A stretch of 64,000 bases of DNA from Bradyrhizobium valentinum (GCF_001440405.1 NZ_LLXX01000101.1:132453-196452), one strand, 5' to 3'; counted from the first letter of the stretch, positions 1 through 7,781 are shown. Notes: generated by a model from the sequence alone, not told the origin. Program-made: numbers and translations.

Positions 1-1
1 C

Positions 2-298
2 GCGCCGCAATATCCGAAGGTCGGCAACTTCGGGTCGCGCGGCAAGATGGACAAGTGCACCTACTGCGCGGGCGGGCCGGAAGCGGACTCTACCCCGGCC
101 GAGTACGCCAAATACGGCGCCAACCGTCTGGCCGAAGGCAAGCTGCCGATTTGCGCCGAGATGTGCTCGACCAAATCACTGCTTGCCGGGGACGGCGCGA
201 TCATCGCCGAGATCTACAAGGAGCGGGTGATGAAGCGCGGCTATGGCTCGGGCATGTGGGGCTGGAAGACCGCCTACAGCGATTCACCGACCGGCTGA
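2..298 (+). CDS. Formate dehydrogenase iron-sulfur (beta) subunit, 3' end
   Basis: This is the C-terminal 98 residues of an open frame that enters from the left edge. It carries ferredoxin-type cysteines: a CTYC motif near residue 19 of the fragment and a PICAEMC motif around residue 50. This pattern is known from the four-cluster beta subunits of FdhN/FdhO-type formate dehydrogenases, which pass electrons from the catalytic subunit to the membrane cytochrome b. The fragment ends in a tail ending SDSPTG instead of the single membrane anchor seen in E. coli FdoH, so it is more like the soluble-beta rhizobial type. The cytochrome b subunit lies 62 bases downstream. The start and catalytic subunit are outside the window. 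Confidence 0.9.
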   Translation, partial: APQYPKVGNFGSRGKMDKCTYCAGGPEADSTPAEYAKYGANRLAEGKLPICAEMCSTKSLLAGDGAIIAEIYKERVMKRGYGSGMWGWKTAYSDSPTG

Positions 299-305
299 TG
301 CAACG

Positions 306-329
306 GCCGCCGCGCTTCGGCGCGGCGGC
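306..329 (+). repeat. Perfect hairpin with UUCG tetraloop between formate dehydrogenase genes
   Basis: Two perfect 10-base arms (GCCGCCGCGC / GCGCGGCGGC) enclose TTCG, giving the very stable C(UUCG)G tetraloop in RNA. It begins 7 bases after the beta-subunit stop and has no T-run, so it looks like an intercistronic mRNA-stabilising or partial attenuating hairpin and not a classical terminator. Confidence 0.7.
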
Positions 330-360
330 ATCAGGGTAACTCCGATAACCGAAAGGCGTT

Positions 361-1407
361 GTGCAAATGCCAGGCTCATCTTCAATTCTCAGGTTCGCAA
401 ATCTCAAATTCGCGGTTTTCAAGCCGCTGCTTGCCGCGCTCGCGCTGTTGTTCGTGTTCGCACAGCCCGCGGCCGCGCAGATTTCCTTCAAGCCGACCGC
501 CGAGGCCGTTCAGGAAGACAAGCTTCTGAACGCGCTGAAGGAGGGCGACAAGATCACCGGGCGCGTATCGATCCCCGACGGGAGTGCTGCCAATCTGATC
601 CAGCCCGCGGGGCGCGACTGGCGCGACTTCCAGCGCAGCAAGCTGCCCTGGATCGGCGGCATTTCCATCCTCGGCATGTTGGCCGTGCTCGCGATCTTCC
701 TGATGGTGCGCGGCCGAATTCGCGTGCACCAGGGATTTTCGGGGAAGACGATGCTGCGGTTCGCGAGCTTCGAGCGGTTCACGCACTGGCTCACCGCAAG
801 CTGCTTCATCATCCTGGCGCTCTCGGGCCTGAACGTCAGCTTCGGACGCACCCTGATCCTGCCGCTGTTCGGCCCCGACGCTTTTGCGACCATGTCGGCC
901 TGGGCCAAGCTTGCGCACAACTACCTGGCATTCCCTTTCATGCTGGGGCTTGCGATCATGTTCCTGATCTGGATCAAGGACAACATCCCGGGCAAGCTCG
1001 ATTGGGAATGGCTCAAACAGGGCGGGGGCCTTCTGTCTGACGACAAGCATCCGCCGGCCAAGCGCTTCAACGCGGGCCAGAAGGGGATTTTCTGGATCGT
1101 GATCATCGGCGGCGTGCTGATGTCGGTGTCCGGCTGGTTCCTACTGTTCCCTTATCTTCCGGGCAACGTCACCGCACTCCAGTTCTGGACCGTGATCCAC
1201 GCCGTGATCGCGATGCTCTTCATCGCCGCCATGCTGGCGCACATCTATATCGGTTCGATCGGCATGGAGGGGGCGTTTGATGCGATGGGAACCGGTGAGG
1301 TCGATCTCAACTGGGCCAAGGAGCATCACGCGATCTGGGTCAAGGAACAGCAGGCAAAGGGCGAAGCTCCATCTGATAGCACGGCCCGCGCAGTACCGGC
1401 GGAATAG
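361..1407 (+). CDS. Formate dehydrogenase cytochrome b556 (gamma) subunit
   Basis: The 348-residue protein is the membrane-bound, quinone-reducing subunit that accepts electrons from the iron-sulfur subunit. It has a signal peptide (about residues 17-40, ending AAAQ), a periplasmic stretch, then five hydrophobic segments at about 98-116, 143-160, 185-205, 242-264 and 274-298. Likely haem b ligands are histidines near 142, 186, 280 and 294. The extra N-terminal signal and first helix match the longer FdoI/FdhC form common in alphaproteobacteria. The start is a GTG with GAAAGG six bases upstream; an ATG two codons later is also possible. It is surely in one operon with the gene before it. Confidence 0.93.
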   Translation: MQMPGSSSILRFANLKFAVFKPLLAALALLFVFAQPAAAQISFKPTAEAVQEDKLLNALKEGDKITGRVSIPDGSAANLIQPAGRDWRDFQRSKLPWIGGISILGMLAVLAIFLMVRGRIRVHQGFSGKTMLRFASFERFTHWLTASCFIILALSGLNVSFGRTLILPLFGPDAFATMSAWAKLAHNYLAFPFMLGLAIMFLIWIKDNIPGKLDWEWLKQGGGLLSDDKHPPAKRFNAGQKGIFWIVIIGGVLMSVSGWFLLFPYLPGNVTALQFWTVIHAVIAMLFIAAMLAHIYIGSIGMEGAFDAMGTGEVDLNWAKEHHAIWVKEQQAKGEAPSDSTARAVPAE

Positions 1408-1442
1408 TCCGGTCAGGCGCAAGCAAAACGTGAGGAAGTGAC

Positions 1443-1598
1443 ATGAAATCCTTTGTTGCGGCTCTGGCGTTCGCCATCGTCGCTGCTGTCGGCGTCGCGA
1501 TGGTGCTCAACGCCATTCAGGAGCCAAGCTCCGTCGCCTTTACGACCACGGGCGCCAGGGTCAGCGATCCCGGCCATAATCTGATCGGCCCGGGCTGA
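1443..1598 (+). CDS. Small membrane protein of formate dehydrogenase operon
   Basis: A 51-residue frame begins with ATG after a strong GAGGAAG ribosome site, 35 bases behind the cytochrome b gene. Residues 4-24 form one hydrophobic segment (or an uncleaved signal), followed by a short polar tail ending in GPG. The next gene starts 8 bases downstream, so it is likely translated as part of the formate dehydrogenase operon. The family is not recognised with certainty; single-helix proteins of this kind often accompany respiratory complexes. Position, ribosome site and composition support a real gene, but the function is unknown. Confidence 0.7.
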   Translation: MKSFVAALAFAIVAAVGVAMVLNAIQEPSSVAFTTTGARVSDPGHNLIGPG

Positions 1599-1606
1599 CG
1601 CCGGCG

Positions 1607-1993
1607 GTGGGCGTGCCTGACGTCACGCTGGCGTGGCCGGTCGAAATTCGCCTGCCGAAGGATCGCCGCACGTTGCGCGTTACCTTCGACGATGGCCGCA
1701 CATTCGATCTCTCCGCCGAATTGCTTCGGGTGACCAGCCCGTCGGCCGAAGTGCAGGGGCATTCCGAAGCCGAGCGCAAGACCGTCGGCGGCAAGCGCAA
1801 CGTCACCATTCTTTCGGTCGATTCTGTCGGCAATTATGCCGTCAGAATAGGATTCGACGACATGCACTCGACCGGCATCTACTCCTGGGCGTTCCTGCGC
1901 GATCTCGGCGAGAATGCCAAGCGGCGCTTTCAGCAATACCTCGACGATCTGCAGGCCAAGGGGCTCGATCGCGACCGGCCGGGCATACGCTGA
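1607..1993 (+). CDS. DUF971 (GBBH-like N-terminal domain) protein
   Basis: This 128-residue protein matches the DUF971 pattern: an N-terminal beta-rich part with the FDDGRTFDLSAELLR type motif (residues about 27-41), then SVGNYAVRIGFDDMHSTGIYSW (about 72-93), a signature shared with the N-terminal zinc domain of gamma-butyrobetaine hydroxylase. Stand-alone DUF971 proteins are common next to iron-sulfur or molybdenum enzyme genes, but no biochemical role is firmly known. It starts with GTG eight bases after the tiny membrane gene and lies in the formate dehydrogenase operon, which suggests a maturation or metal role. The family call is firm; the role is open. Confidence 0.85.
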   Translation: MGVPDVTLAWPVEIRLPKDRRTLRVTFDDGRTFDLSAELLRVTSPSAEVQGHSEAERKTVGGKRNVTILSVDSVGNYAVRIGFDDMHSTGIYSWAFLRDLGENAKRRFQQYLDDLQAKGLDRDRPGIR

Positions 1994-2004
1994 GGCCGAC
2001 GGGA

Positions 2005-3339
2005 ATGGGACAATCGGTTTCGGCCAAAGCTCCACGTCGCGGCAGAGGCCGATCGGCGCTTCTGGCGCTTGCGGCCGTGTTGATCGCTCTGCCGATTGTT
2101 ACAACGGCCGCCTTCGCGCAACTGCGCGGGCATGGCGGACCGGTGCGGGCACTGGCGATATCAGCCGACGGGCAAAGTGCGATCTCCGGCAGCTTTGATT
2201 CGACCGCGATCCGCTGGTCGCTGACGCGCAACGCGGCCGAGCAGGTGCTGCGTTTCCATTCCGACGCGGTCAATGCAGTCGCGCTGCTCGGGCAGGGACG
2301 CACGGCGACCGCCGGCGCTGACGGCCGCATCGCAATCTGGACCTTTGGCAAGACAGAGCCCGACGCGGTGTTCGAAGGCCACACGGCGCCGATTGTCGCG
2401 CTGGCGGTATCGCCTGATGGCACAACACTCGCATCGGCCTCGTGGGATCATACGGTGCGGCTCTGGCCGCTCGCGGGCGGCGCGCCGCGTGTGCTCGGTG
2501 AGCATACGCAGAACGTCAACGGCGTGGCGTTTACGGCCGATGGCCGCGCCCTGGTCAGCGTCAGCTACGACCTCAGCGTTCGCATCTGGCCGCTGTCGGG
2601 GGCGCAAACGCCGATGGTCGTTCCGATGCCGACCCCGCTCAATGCCGTGGCCGCAGGTGCTGACGGTGAAATCGCGGTCGGCGGTGCCGACGGCAAGGTT
2701 TACTTCCTGACCGCTGGCGGCGCGCGGGCCGGCGAGGTTGCGGCGGGGCCCAGGCCCGTGATCTCGATTGCGATTTCGCCTGACGGTGCGCTGGTTGCCG
2801 CCGCGGGCATCGGGGGCGCGGTCGCGGTGATCGATCGCAAGGCGCGCACGCTCACGCGCACGCTGGTCGGTCCGGGCCTGCCGGTCTGGTCGGTGGCATT
2901 CCTGCCGGACAGCCGCACGCTGCTCACGGGCGGCGCTGATAACATCATCCGGCGCTGGAACGCGGCGACGGGCGAGCCGGTCGATCCACTTCTCGTGGAA
3001 ACGGCGGGAGATCCGCTCGCCGCCTATGCCGGCGATCATGGTGCGGAAGTCTTTCGCGCTTGCGTCGCCTGCCACACGCTCGCCACCGACCAGGCCAACA
3101 GGGCAGGCCCGACGCTCGCCGGCATTTTCGGCCGGCGCATCGCCACCGCAGCTGGCTACAATTTTTCCGAAGCGCTCAAGCGCCTCGATATCGTCTGGAC
3201 GCCGGAGACGGTTTCCAAACTGTTCGAGGTCGGGCCACAGGCCTACACGCCCGGCACCAAGATGCCGGAGCAACGCATCGGCTCGGAGCAGGACCGCGCC
3301 GCGCTCGTACAATTCCTCGAGCGGGCGACAAGGAAATAG
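2005..3339 (+). CDS. WD40 beta-propeller fused to a class I cytochrome c
   Basis: The 444-residue protein has a signal peptide (residues 1-38, after an Arg-rich start), a row of WD40-type repeats from about 40 to 330 (repeats with SPDG...LAS, WDHTVRLW and RRW endings), then a cytochrome c domain. The haem site is CVACH at 353-357, with the axial methionine in GTKMPE (Met420). The cytochrome part resembles soluble mitochondrial-type c550 proteins (GPTLAGIFGR, YNFSEALK). It is therefore a periplasmic electron carrier on a protein-binding scaffold. It starts 11 bases after the DUF971 gene, so it probably belongs to the formate dehydrogenase operon. The frame is open upstream, but the ATG here gives the signal peptide. 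Confidence 0.88.
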   Translation: MGQSVSAKAPRRGRGRSALLALAAVLIALPIVTTAAFAQLRGHGGPVRALAISADGQSAISGSFDSTAIRWSLTRNAAEQVLRFHSDAVNAVALLGQGRTATAGADGRIAIWTFGKTEPDAVFEGHTAPIVALAVSPDGTTLASASWDHTVRLWPLAGGAPRVLGEHTQNVNGVAFTADGRALVSVSYDLSVRIWPLSGAQTPMVVPMPTPLNAVAAGADGEIAVGGADGKVYFLTAGGARAGEVAAGPRPVISIAISPDGALVAAAGIGGAVAVIDRKARTLTRTLVGPGLPVWSVAFLPDSRTLLTGGADNIIRRWNAATGEPVDPLLVETAGDPLAAYAGDHGAEVFRACVACHTLATDQANRAGPTLAGIFGRRIATAAGYNFSEALKRLDIVWTPETVSKLFEVGPQAYTPGTKMPEQRIGSEQDRAALVQFLERATRK

Positions 3340-3373
3340 AGACCGGTTCAATCAAGCGCTATTTCCGCCGCCG

Positions 3374-3580
3374 TCACGGCTTCGTCGGCGTCGAAAAGAC
3401 CAGCGACATATCCTCGAACTCTTCGATCGGAAGCTTGTTTGCGCCCGTGGTAGCCGGAGATTTTTTCCACGACGCCACGCCGGTGGTTGAGTGGTCACTG
3501 GAAATTGAGTACGAACGCAATGTGGTTGCGACAGCGAGCAGGGCGACTGCCACGAATCCGGAAATCAACAGACGCTTCAT
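3374..3580 (-). CDS. Small exported hypothetical protein
   Basis: The frame encodes 68 residues, starting MKRLLISGF with a hydrophobic signal or anchor at residues 4-21. The rest is polar and ends in a conserved-looking TPTKP tail. A GGAG ribosome site lies 9 bases before the ATG. It converges with the WD40-cytochrome gene and stops 34 bases from it. No family is recognised. The clean signal sequence and ribosome site are the reasons to accept it. Confidence 0.6.
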   Translation of the reverse strand: MKRLLISGFVAVALLAVATTLRSYSISSDHSTTGVASWKKSPATTGANKLPIEEFEDMSLVFSTPTKP

Positions 3581-3763
3581 GAAAAAACTCCGTTGGCTCG
3601 ATATGCAGTGTGGCTAGCACCACAGCATTACGGCCAACGGTCACGTGCGAATGTGGCCTGCGTCACCTATCACGATCTTGTTTTTGACAAGGCGGGTCGG
3701 TTCCATCAGCGAACGAACAGCGCGCCGGCCCTCGTGCGAATCTCGCACGTGAATCGAGCTTGC

Positions 3764-3991
3764 CTACGGGGCGGGACGACGACCGGTCCGGGGATTGAGC
3801 GGACCCGTTGGCCGGCGCCTTAACGCTTCCGGCAGGAATTTCTCGTCCGAAGCGGGCAAGGCGGTGGAGCGGACATCTGCCGCGAACTGGGCGCGCTCGT
3901 GTGGAGTCTGGTTGTCGTTGAATCTTCGCTTCACGTCGACGCCATCAACGGGATCGTTGACGCCATGCTGAATGTCTCTGGAGTCGTTCAT
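3764..3991 (-). CDS. Small polar hypothetical protein
   Basis: A 75-residue hydrophilic protein, rich in Asp, Arg and Pro (starting MNDSRDIQHGV and ending RTGRRPAP). The ATG was chosen at 3991 because GGGGAG lies 7 bases upstream; the frame is open a further 24 codons but without a good start. No domain or signal peptide is visible. It looks like a soluble, partly disordered protein of a type often annotated as hypothetical in rhizobia. Confidence 0.5.
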   Translation of the reverse strand: MNDSRDIQHGVNDPVDGVDVKRRFNDNQTPHERAQFAADVRSTALPASDEKFLPEALRRRPTGPLNPRTGRRPAP

Positions 3992-4149
3992 GAAATTCTC
4001 CCCGACATTTTTCGATCGGCACGCTCGGCAACGCGAAATGGAGAACCGTGTTCCCGCCGCCATCCGGCAGCAGAGCGGTCAAATTGAAGCATCAAGCGGA
4101 ACCGCCAGTGCCGTGGCCGATTGACTCCAGGTGAGTTTGGGAGAATGCG

Positions 4150-4299
4150 ATGGGACTGGAAGTCGTGTATTTCTTCGGAGCGCTGGTGCTTCTTACCGCG
4201 CTGATCTATGGCACGCTGAGCTACCGTTACCGCAACAAGGCGGCGACGCGGGCAGGCGACGAAATCGTGCGGGAACGGTACCGGCAGAACCAGGGCTGA
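4150..4299 (+). CDS. Small single-helix membrane protein
   Basis: The frame encodes 49 residues: one membrane segment (residues 4-21, YFFGALVLLTALIYG) followed by a basic then mixed-charge cytoplasmic tail (YRYRNKAATRAGDEIVRERYRQNQG). The pattern of one helix plus a charged tail is typical of small stress or envelope proteins in Bradyrhizobium. A GGGAGAATGCG stretch precedes the ATG. The function is unknown. Confidence 0.6.
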   Translation: MGLEVVYFFGALVLLTALIYGTLSYRYRNKAATRAGDEIVRERYRQNQG

Positions 4300-4371
4300 G
4301 AGGCGAAAGAATCCGACGCCCTGGGCAACAGAAAAACCAGTAGCCTCACGATGGCTAGCCGGAAGGAATGC

Positions 4372-4599
4372 ATGAACAAGTTCGATCCTGACACCGTAGT
4401 GGCGATGCGAGCCGCGCTTGACGAAGTCTGCAGTCACATCCCCGCGGAATCGATATCGGCCCGCAGATTTGTCGCCTCGCGTATTCTGGAGTGCGCCGGC
4501 CGCGGCGTGACCGATTTCGACGACCTTAGAACCGCCGGAAGGCGCGCGGTGCTCGATCGCTTTGCCAGCGTCGACGCGGCCAGGAGCATGCTGCGCTGA
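4372..4599 (+). CDS. Conserved small hypothetical protein
   Basis: The frame encodes 75 residues with no signal peptide and a predicted all-helical fold. It begins MNKFDPDTVVAMRAALDEVC, with IPAESISARRFVASRILECA in the middle. Similar short proteins (residues VA.MR.ALDEV, R..VA..IL..A..G) are widespread in rhizobia as uncharacterised proteins. The start was placed at the second ATG, directly behind GGAAGGAATGC. It lies 72 bases behind the small membrane gene and may share its promoter. Confidence 0.65.
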   Translation: MNKFDPDTVVAMRAALDEVCSHIPAESISARRFVASRILECAGRGVTDFDDLRTAGRRAVLDRFASVDAARSMLR

Positions 4600-4659
4600 C
4601 CAATTGCTGGAGAGTTCGGAACGGTAGGCCGCGCCCGACCGGCGGCGCATGCGCTTGCC

Positions 4660-4887
4660 TCACGGCGCGCTTTTAGAATCCTTGGCGCCAAGCGCGGTCT
4701 TGCTGCCGGCCTCGCGACCGGGGACGCTGACGTGGACCTCATGGCCCTGGCGGATCGCCAGCGAAGCGGCAGCGACGGCCGCTTCGAAAGCCGCTTCCTT
4801 TGTGTCGTAGTCGTGCTGCGCGTTTCCGTCATGGAGGACCGTCCAGCCGTCCGGCTTGGAAACGATCATGTATTCGGCCAATCCCAT
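4660..4887 (-). CDS. DUF2188-like small protein
   Basis: The 75-residue protein has the look of the DUF2188 group: an N-terminal V..K.DGW.V..DG segment (residues 8-21), a helix of AAFEAAVAAASLAIRQGHEV type (residues 32-51), then VHVSVPGRE. Such proteins are small, soluble and of unknown function. The gene starts with ATG after GGAGGC and stands alone on this strand, converging with the gene at 4372. Confidence 0.65.
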   Translation of the reverse strand: MGLAEYMIVSKPDGWTVLHDGNAQHDYDTKEAAFEAAVAAASLAIRQGHEVHVSVPGREAGSKTALGAKDSKSAP

Positions 4888-5019
4888 CGTTGCCTCCTTG
4901 CTGCGCGGAAGAGCAACGTTGAAACCCGTTCCCGGGTTCCGTTGGCCTGTCGCATGTGTAAAGCGTAGGCCGCTTGCATGCTGCTGCGTTCGCCGACGAT
5001 CCTGCTCGGAAGGATAGGG

Positions 5020-5214
5020 TCAGGTTTTCGGTGGACGTCCGCGTTTGGCGAACAGCACCCCCTGCATGTCGGCCGCGTTCTGAAGAAGGCCCGCGCGCTT
5101 TAGCGCCTCGCTTCGCGCAGGACCATGGGGCATGGCCCGCGCTTGCTCCAGTGCCGCCAGCGCCTCGCTATGCAGATCCCGTTTGGGCTGGGTTTCGCGA
5201 TTCTTCCTGTCCAT
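5020..5214 (-). CDS. Conserved small hypothetical protein, RGRPPK tail
   Basis: A 64-residue basic protein: a polar start (MDRKNRETQPKRDLHSEA), a helical middle (ALAALEQARAMPHGPARSEALKRA), and a C-terminal FAKRGRPPKT. The RGRPPK end resembles an AT-hook-like basic tail, which could touch DNA, but nothing more is visible. Short proteins with this layout recur in Bradyrhizobium and Rhodopseudomonas. Confidence 0.65.
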   Translation of the reverse strand: MDRKNRETQPKRDLHSEALAALEQARAMPHGPARSEALKRAGLLQNAADMQGVLFAKRGRPPKT

Positions 5215-5338
5215 CCGAAAAGACTAGGAGGCGGGATTATCGTTTGTCTGTCCGGTGCCGGACGCTGGAACCGTAAGTCCACCGATTCGTCAGGAACCAA
5301 ATTGGATGCTGGCCGCTTCCAATTTCTGGAGGTGTCCA

Positions 5339-5497
5339 ATGAGCAAAGAAAAGCCCACCGATGATCCGCGTCAGAAGACGGACTGGGGATCGCACAAGCA
5401 GACCGACAAGCCCTGGAAAGGTAATCCGGAGAAGGAGCAACGGTCCGGGCCTTCAAAGCCTGACCTGGAAAAGTGGCATGAGACCAACACCCATTAG
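5339..5497 (+). CDS. Small hydrophilic hypothetical protein
   Basis: A 52-residue, very polar protein, rich in Lys, Asp, Pro and Trp (MSKEKPTDDPRQKTDWGSH). It looks intrinsically disordered. The start was taken at 5339, where GGAGG lies 7 bases upstream; the longer open frame begins inside the preceding spacer. The next small gene follows after 33 bases on the same strand. Confidence 0.6.
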   Translation: MSKEKPTDDPRQKTDWGSHKQTDKPWKGNPEKEQRSGPSKPDLEKWHETNTH

Positions 5498-5530
5498 CCG
5501 TGCGCGGCACGATGGATGGAGATATCGCGG

Positions 5531-5701
5531 ATGCTTGAAGAGAAACTGAAGGAAGCGATTGTTGCGGAGCTGAAGAGGCAGGCGGCGAATGATCCGCAAT
5601 CGCTTAGCATCGAGGACTCCGAAGATCTCGTCGTCAATGGCAAGATCGATTTGGACGATCTGGCGATGGTGATTGCGGGCGCCGTCGCAGGAGGACCGTA
5701 A
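5531..5701 (+). CDS. Small acidic hypothetical protein
   Basis: The frame encodes 56 residues, starting MLEEKLKEAIVAELKRQAAND and ending in a hydrophobic, Ala/Gly-rich stretch. It is predicted helical with an acidic middle (SIEDSEDLVV). The start at 5531 is preferred over an in-frame ATG at 5516 because GGAG sits 10 bases upstream. The function is unknown. Confidence 0.5.
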   Translation: MLEEKLKEAIVAELKRQAANDPQSLSIEDSEDLVVNGKIDLDDLAMVIAGAVAGGP

Positions 5702-5789
5702 AAATCCTCGGCAGGAAGCCTGCCTTCCGCCAGGCTGAATCAGGAACAGAGATTGCCGCCGGACGTTCTCCCAAAAATGGTTGGACGTA

Positions 5790-6029
5790 ATGATGACGGA
5801 ACCGTTGCCCCTGCTTATTGAGAGTTCGATTGAAATCGCCTGGGACTATCTCGAGCGTACCGGGGAGTTGGGCGATGCGATGGTGGCCGGCCGCTTCCTC
5901 AGCGATACGATAGAGTTGATGGTGCGTCGTGGCGAGCGGCGGCGGTTGATGCTGGCCAACAAGGCAATCGCGGCTTATCAGCAGTTCAGGCGTCGGCAGT
6001 CCGAACATCCGGTGCTGGCCTCGGCCTGA
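5790..6029 (+). CDS. Conserved small hypothetical protein
   Basis: A 79-residue, all-helical soluble protein. Its sequence runs MMTEPLPLLIESSIEIAWDYLE, then a GELGDAMVAGRFLSDTIELMV helix and a basic RRGERRRLMLANKAI segment. Proteins with this pattern are common and unnamed in Bradyrhizobium. A TTG 9 bases upstream could also serve as start. It precedes the Nudix gene by 88 bases. Confidence 0.6.
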   Translation: MMTEPLPLLIESSIEIAWDYLERTGELGDAMVAGRFLSDTIELMVRRGERRRLMLANKAIAAYQQFRRRQSEHPVLASA

Positions 6030-6117
6030 TGGCGGTTCCCTTGTGCGCGCCGGAACCCTTTGCGCGGGAACGTCTACCGGCAAAATGAAGGCCGGCAGTT
6101 CACGGGGACTAAGGCCA

Positions 6118-6714
6118 ATGAAAATGGACGGCGAGACCGTGCGCATACGCGACGTCGAGACCATTGCTCACGTCAAGGGCAAGCTGATCAGCGTGAGTTA
6201 CGAGCAGCGCAGGCGCGACGGCGAGCGACAAGCGCGCAAGCGCGAGATTTATGACAACGGCAATTCAGCCGTCATTCTTCCCTACGACCCTGCTCGAAAG
6301 ACCGTGCTGCTCACCCGGCAGCTACGGCTGCCGATTTTCCTGCAGGACGGCATGGAGCGAACCGTGGAGGCGTGCGCCGGCAAGCTCGATGGTGAGAAAG
6401 CCGAACGGCGCATAGTGAAAGAGATGCAGGAGGAGCTTGGTTACAAGGTCTCGAAGGTTCAACGACTGTTCGAGCTCTATGTGAGCCCCGCTGCGATCAT
6501 GGAAAAAATCGTCTTCTTCACCTGCGTCTATTCGCCGGCGGATAAGGTGTCCGACGGCGGCGGGCTCAAGGAGGAGGGGGAAGATATCGACGTGGTCGAA
6601 ACTACGTTGGAGCAAGCTGCTGCGATGATCGCAGCCGGCGAAATCATCGACGCAAAGACGGTCGTTCTCGTTCAGTATTTGCGCAATCGCATGCTGGATG
6701 GGGCTCGCGGCTAA
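6118..6714 (+). CDS. Nudix hydrolase, NudK/ADP-ribose pyrophosphatase type
   Basis: The 198-residue protein hydrolyses nucleoside diphosphate-linked compounds, most likely a nucleotide sugar such as GDP-mannose or ADP-ribose. The Nudix box lies around residues 90-112, with the metal-binding run KEMQEELGY matching the core of the NudK subgroup. Upstream of it is the beta-strand pattern V.LTRQ.R.P, also typical of that subgroup. The start is placed at an ATG behind AAGG; an earlier in-frame ATG at 6085 would add a basic extension without conserved residues. It converges with an SDR gene 45 bases downstream. Confidence 0.85.
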   Translation: MKMDGETVRIRDVETIAHVKGKLISVSYEQRRRDGERQARKREIYDNGNSAVILPYDPARKTVLLTRQLRLPIFLQDGMERTVEACAGKLDGEKAERRIVKEMQEELGYKVSKVQRLFELYVSPAAIMEKIVFFTCVYSPADKVSDGGGLKEEGEDIDVVETTLEQAAAMIAAGEIIDAKTVVLVQYLRNRMLDGARG

Positions 6715-6759
6715 CCGCAGCAGCCGGCGCCGGCGACCTGCATGGCAGGCCATCGCCCG

Positions 6760-7617
6760 TTACAGAAACGGCTTTCCGCCGGTAACCGCGATTGTCGCGC
6801 CGGACACGTAGCTGGAAAGCGGATCGGCCAGCATGACATAGGCGCTCGCAAGTTCGACCGGCTGGCCGGGGCGCTTCATTGGAACCTGCTTGCCGAAATT
6901 CTTCACGGCGTCTTCAGGCAAAGTGGAGGGAATGAGCGGCGTCCAGACCGGCCCCGGTGCGACCGTATTGGCGCGAATGCCCTTCTCGGCCAGCATCTGC
7001 GCCAGTCCCGCCGTGAAATTATGAATAGCTCCCTTGGTCGTCGCATAGGCCAGCAGAGTGGGGTTCGGCGCATCCGAATTGATCGATGCGGTATTGATGA
7101 TGCAGCTCCCGGGCTTCATGTGGCCGACCGCGGCCTTGGTAAGATAGAACATCGCGTGGATATTGACCTTGAAGGTCAATTCCCATTCTTCGTCGCTGAT
7201 CTCATCGATCGACTTGAAGCTGGCCTGGTGCGCCGCGTTGTTGACGAGGATGTCGATGCCGCCGAGCTCCGATACGGCTTTGGCAATGACGGCCCGGCAA
7301 TGATCGGGGCGCTGGATGTCGCCCGAAACAAGAACGGCCTTTCTGCCCGCTTCAGTCACCAGCCGTTCGGTCTCCCGGGCGTCGTCGTGCTCCTCCAGAT
7401 AGGAGATCAGGACATCGGCTCCCTCCCTGGCGAAGGCGATGGCAACTGCGCGGCCGATGCCGCTATCGCCTCCCGTGATGACCGCCTTCTTGCCGGTGAG
7501 CCGGCCGCTGCCTTTGTAGGAGGTTTCACCATGGTCGGGCAGCGGCTTCATCGCGCCGGTCGTGCCCGGCATCGGCTGACGCTGGCTGGGAAATGGTGGG
7601 CGCGGATAGTGCAGCAT
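6760..7617 (-). CDS. SDR family oxidoreductase (YhdF/YghA type)
   Basis: A 285-residue short-chain dehydrogenase with an N-terminal proline-rich extension (about 40 residues). The extension is followed by the cofactor motif TGGDSGIGR, NNAA, the catalytic Ser in NTASIN, and YATTK as the Tyr-x-x-x-Lys pair. The extension and the KAVITGGDSGIGRA pattern match the general stress dehydrogenase group (GsiB-neighbour YhdF, E. coli YghA) that uses NAD(P) with small aldehydes or alcohols. The start was set at the ATG after GGAG; the frame extends upstream through a different reading of what looks like a CsbD-type sequence. Confidence 0.85.
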   Translation of the reverse strand: MLHYPRPPFPSQRQPMPGTTGAMKPLPDHGETSYKGSGRLTGKKAVITGGDSGIGRAVAIAFAREGADVLISYLEEHDDARETERLVTEAGRKAVLVSGDIQRPDHCRAVIAKAVSELGGIDILVNNAAHQASFKSIDEISDEEWELTFKVNIHAMFYLTKAAVGHMKPGSCIINTASINSDAPNPTLLAYATTKGAIHNFTAGLAQMLAEKGIRANTVAPGPVWTPLIPSTLPEDAVKNFGKQVPMKRPGQPVELASAYVMLADPLSSYVSGATIAVTGGKPFL

Positions 7618-7781
7618 TGTATTTCTCCGAAAAGCGCGGCGCTGCCCTGGCTTCCTCTCGCAGCTTACCCTCGCCAAGGACTTCGGCGATGGCTTCCTTG
7701 GCGTTCCCTGCAGCCTGGCGGGCGCTCCGTTTGATCGTACCCGTGGGAGTCGTGACCTGCGCCGTGCAGCTTGTTCGAGAT
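7526..7781 (-). pseudogene. Remnant resembling a CsbD-like stress protein
   Basis: A minus-strand frame from about 7781, bounded upstream by a stop, reads GTIKRSARQAAGNAKEAI then AEVLGEGKLREEARAA. This resembles the repeat pattern of CsbD-family stress proteins (G.xKqAaGkaKE, GdxKLxaEG). There is no ATG, GTG or TTG at a useful place, and the frame runs on into the SDR gene before stopping at 7526. It is most likely a decayed gene that has lost its start. The call rests on pattern memory over about 35 residues, so it is tentative. Confidence 0.35.

Noticed and set aside
2161..3351. Minus-strand frame of 396 codons opposite the WD40-cytochrome gene
   Set aside because: Arg-rich antisense shadow in GC-rich DNA; the plus strand has signal peptide, WD40 repeats and a haem motif.
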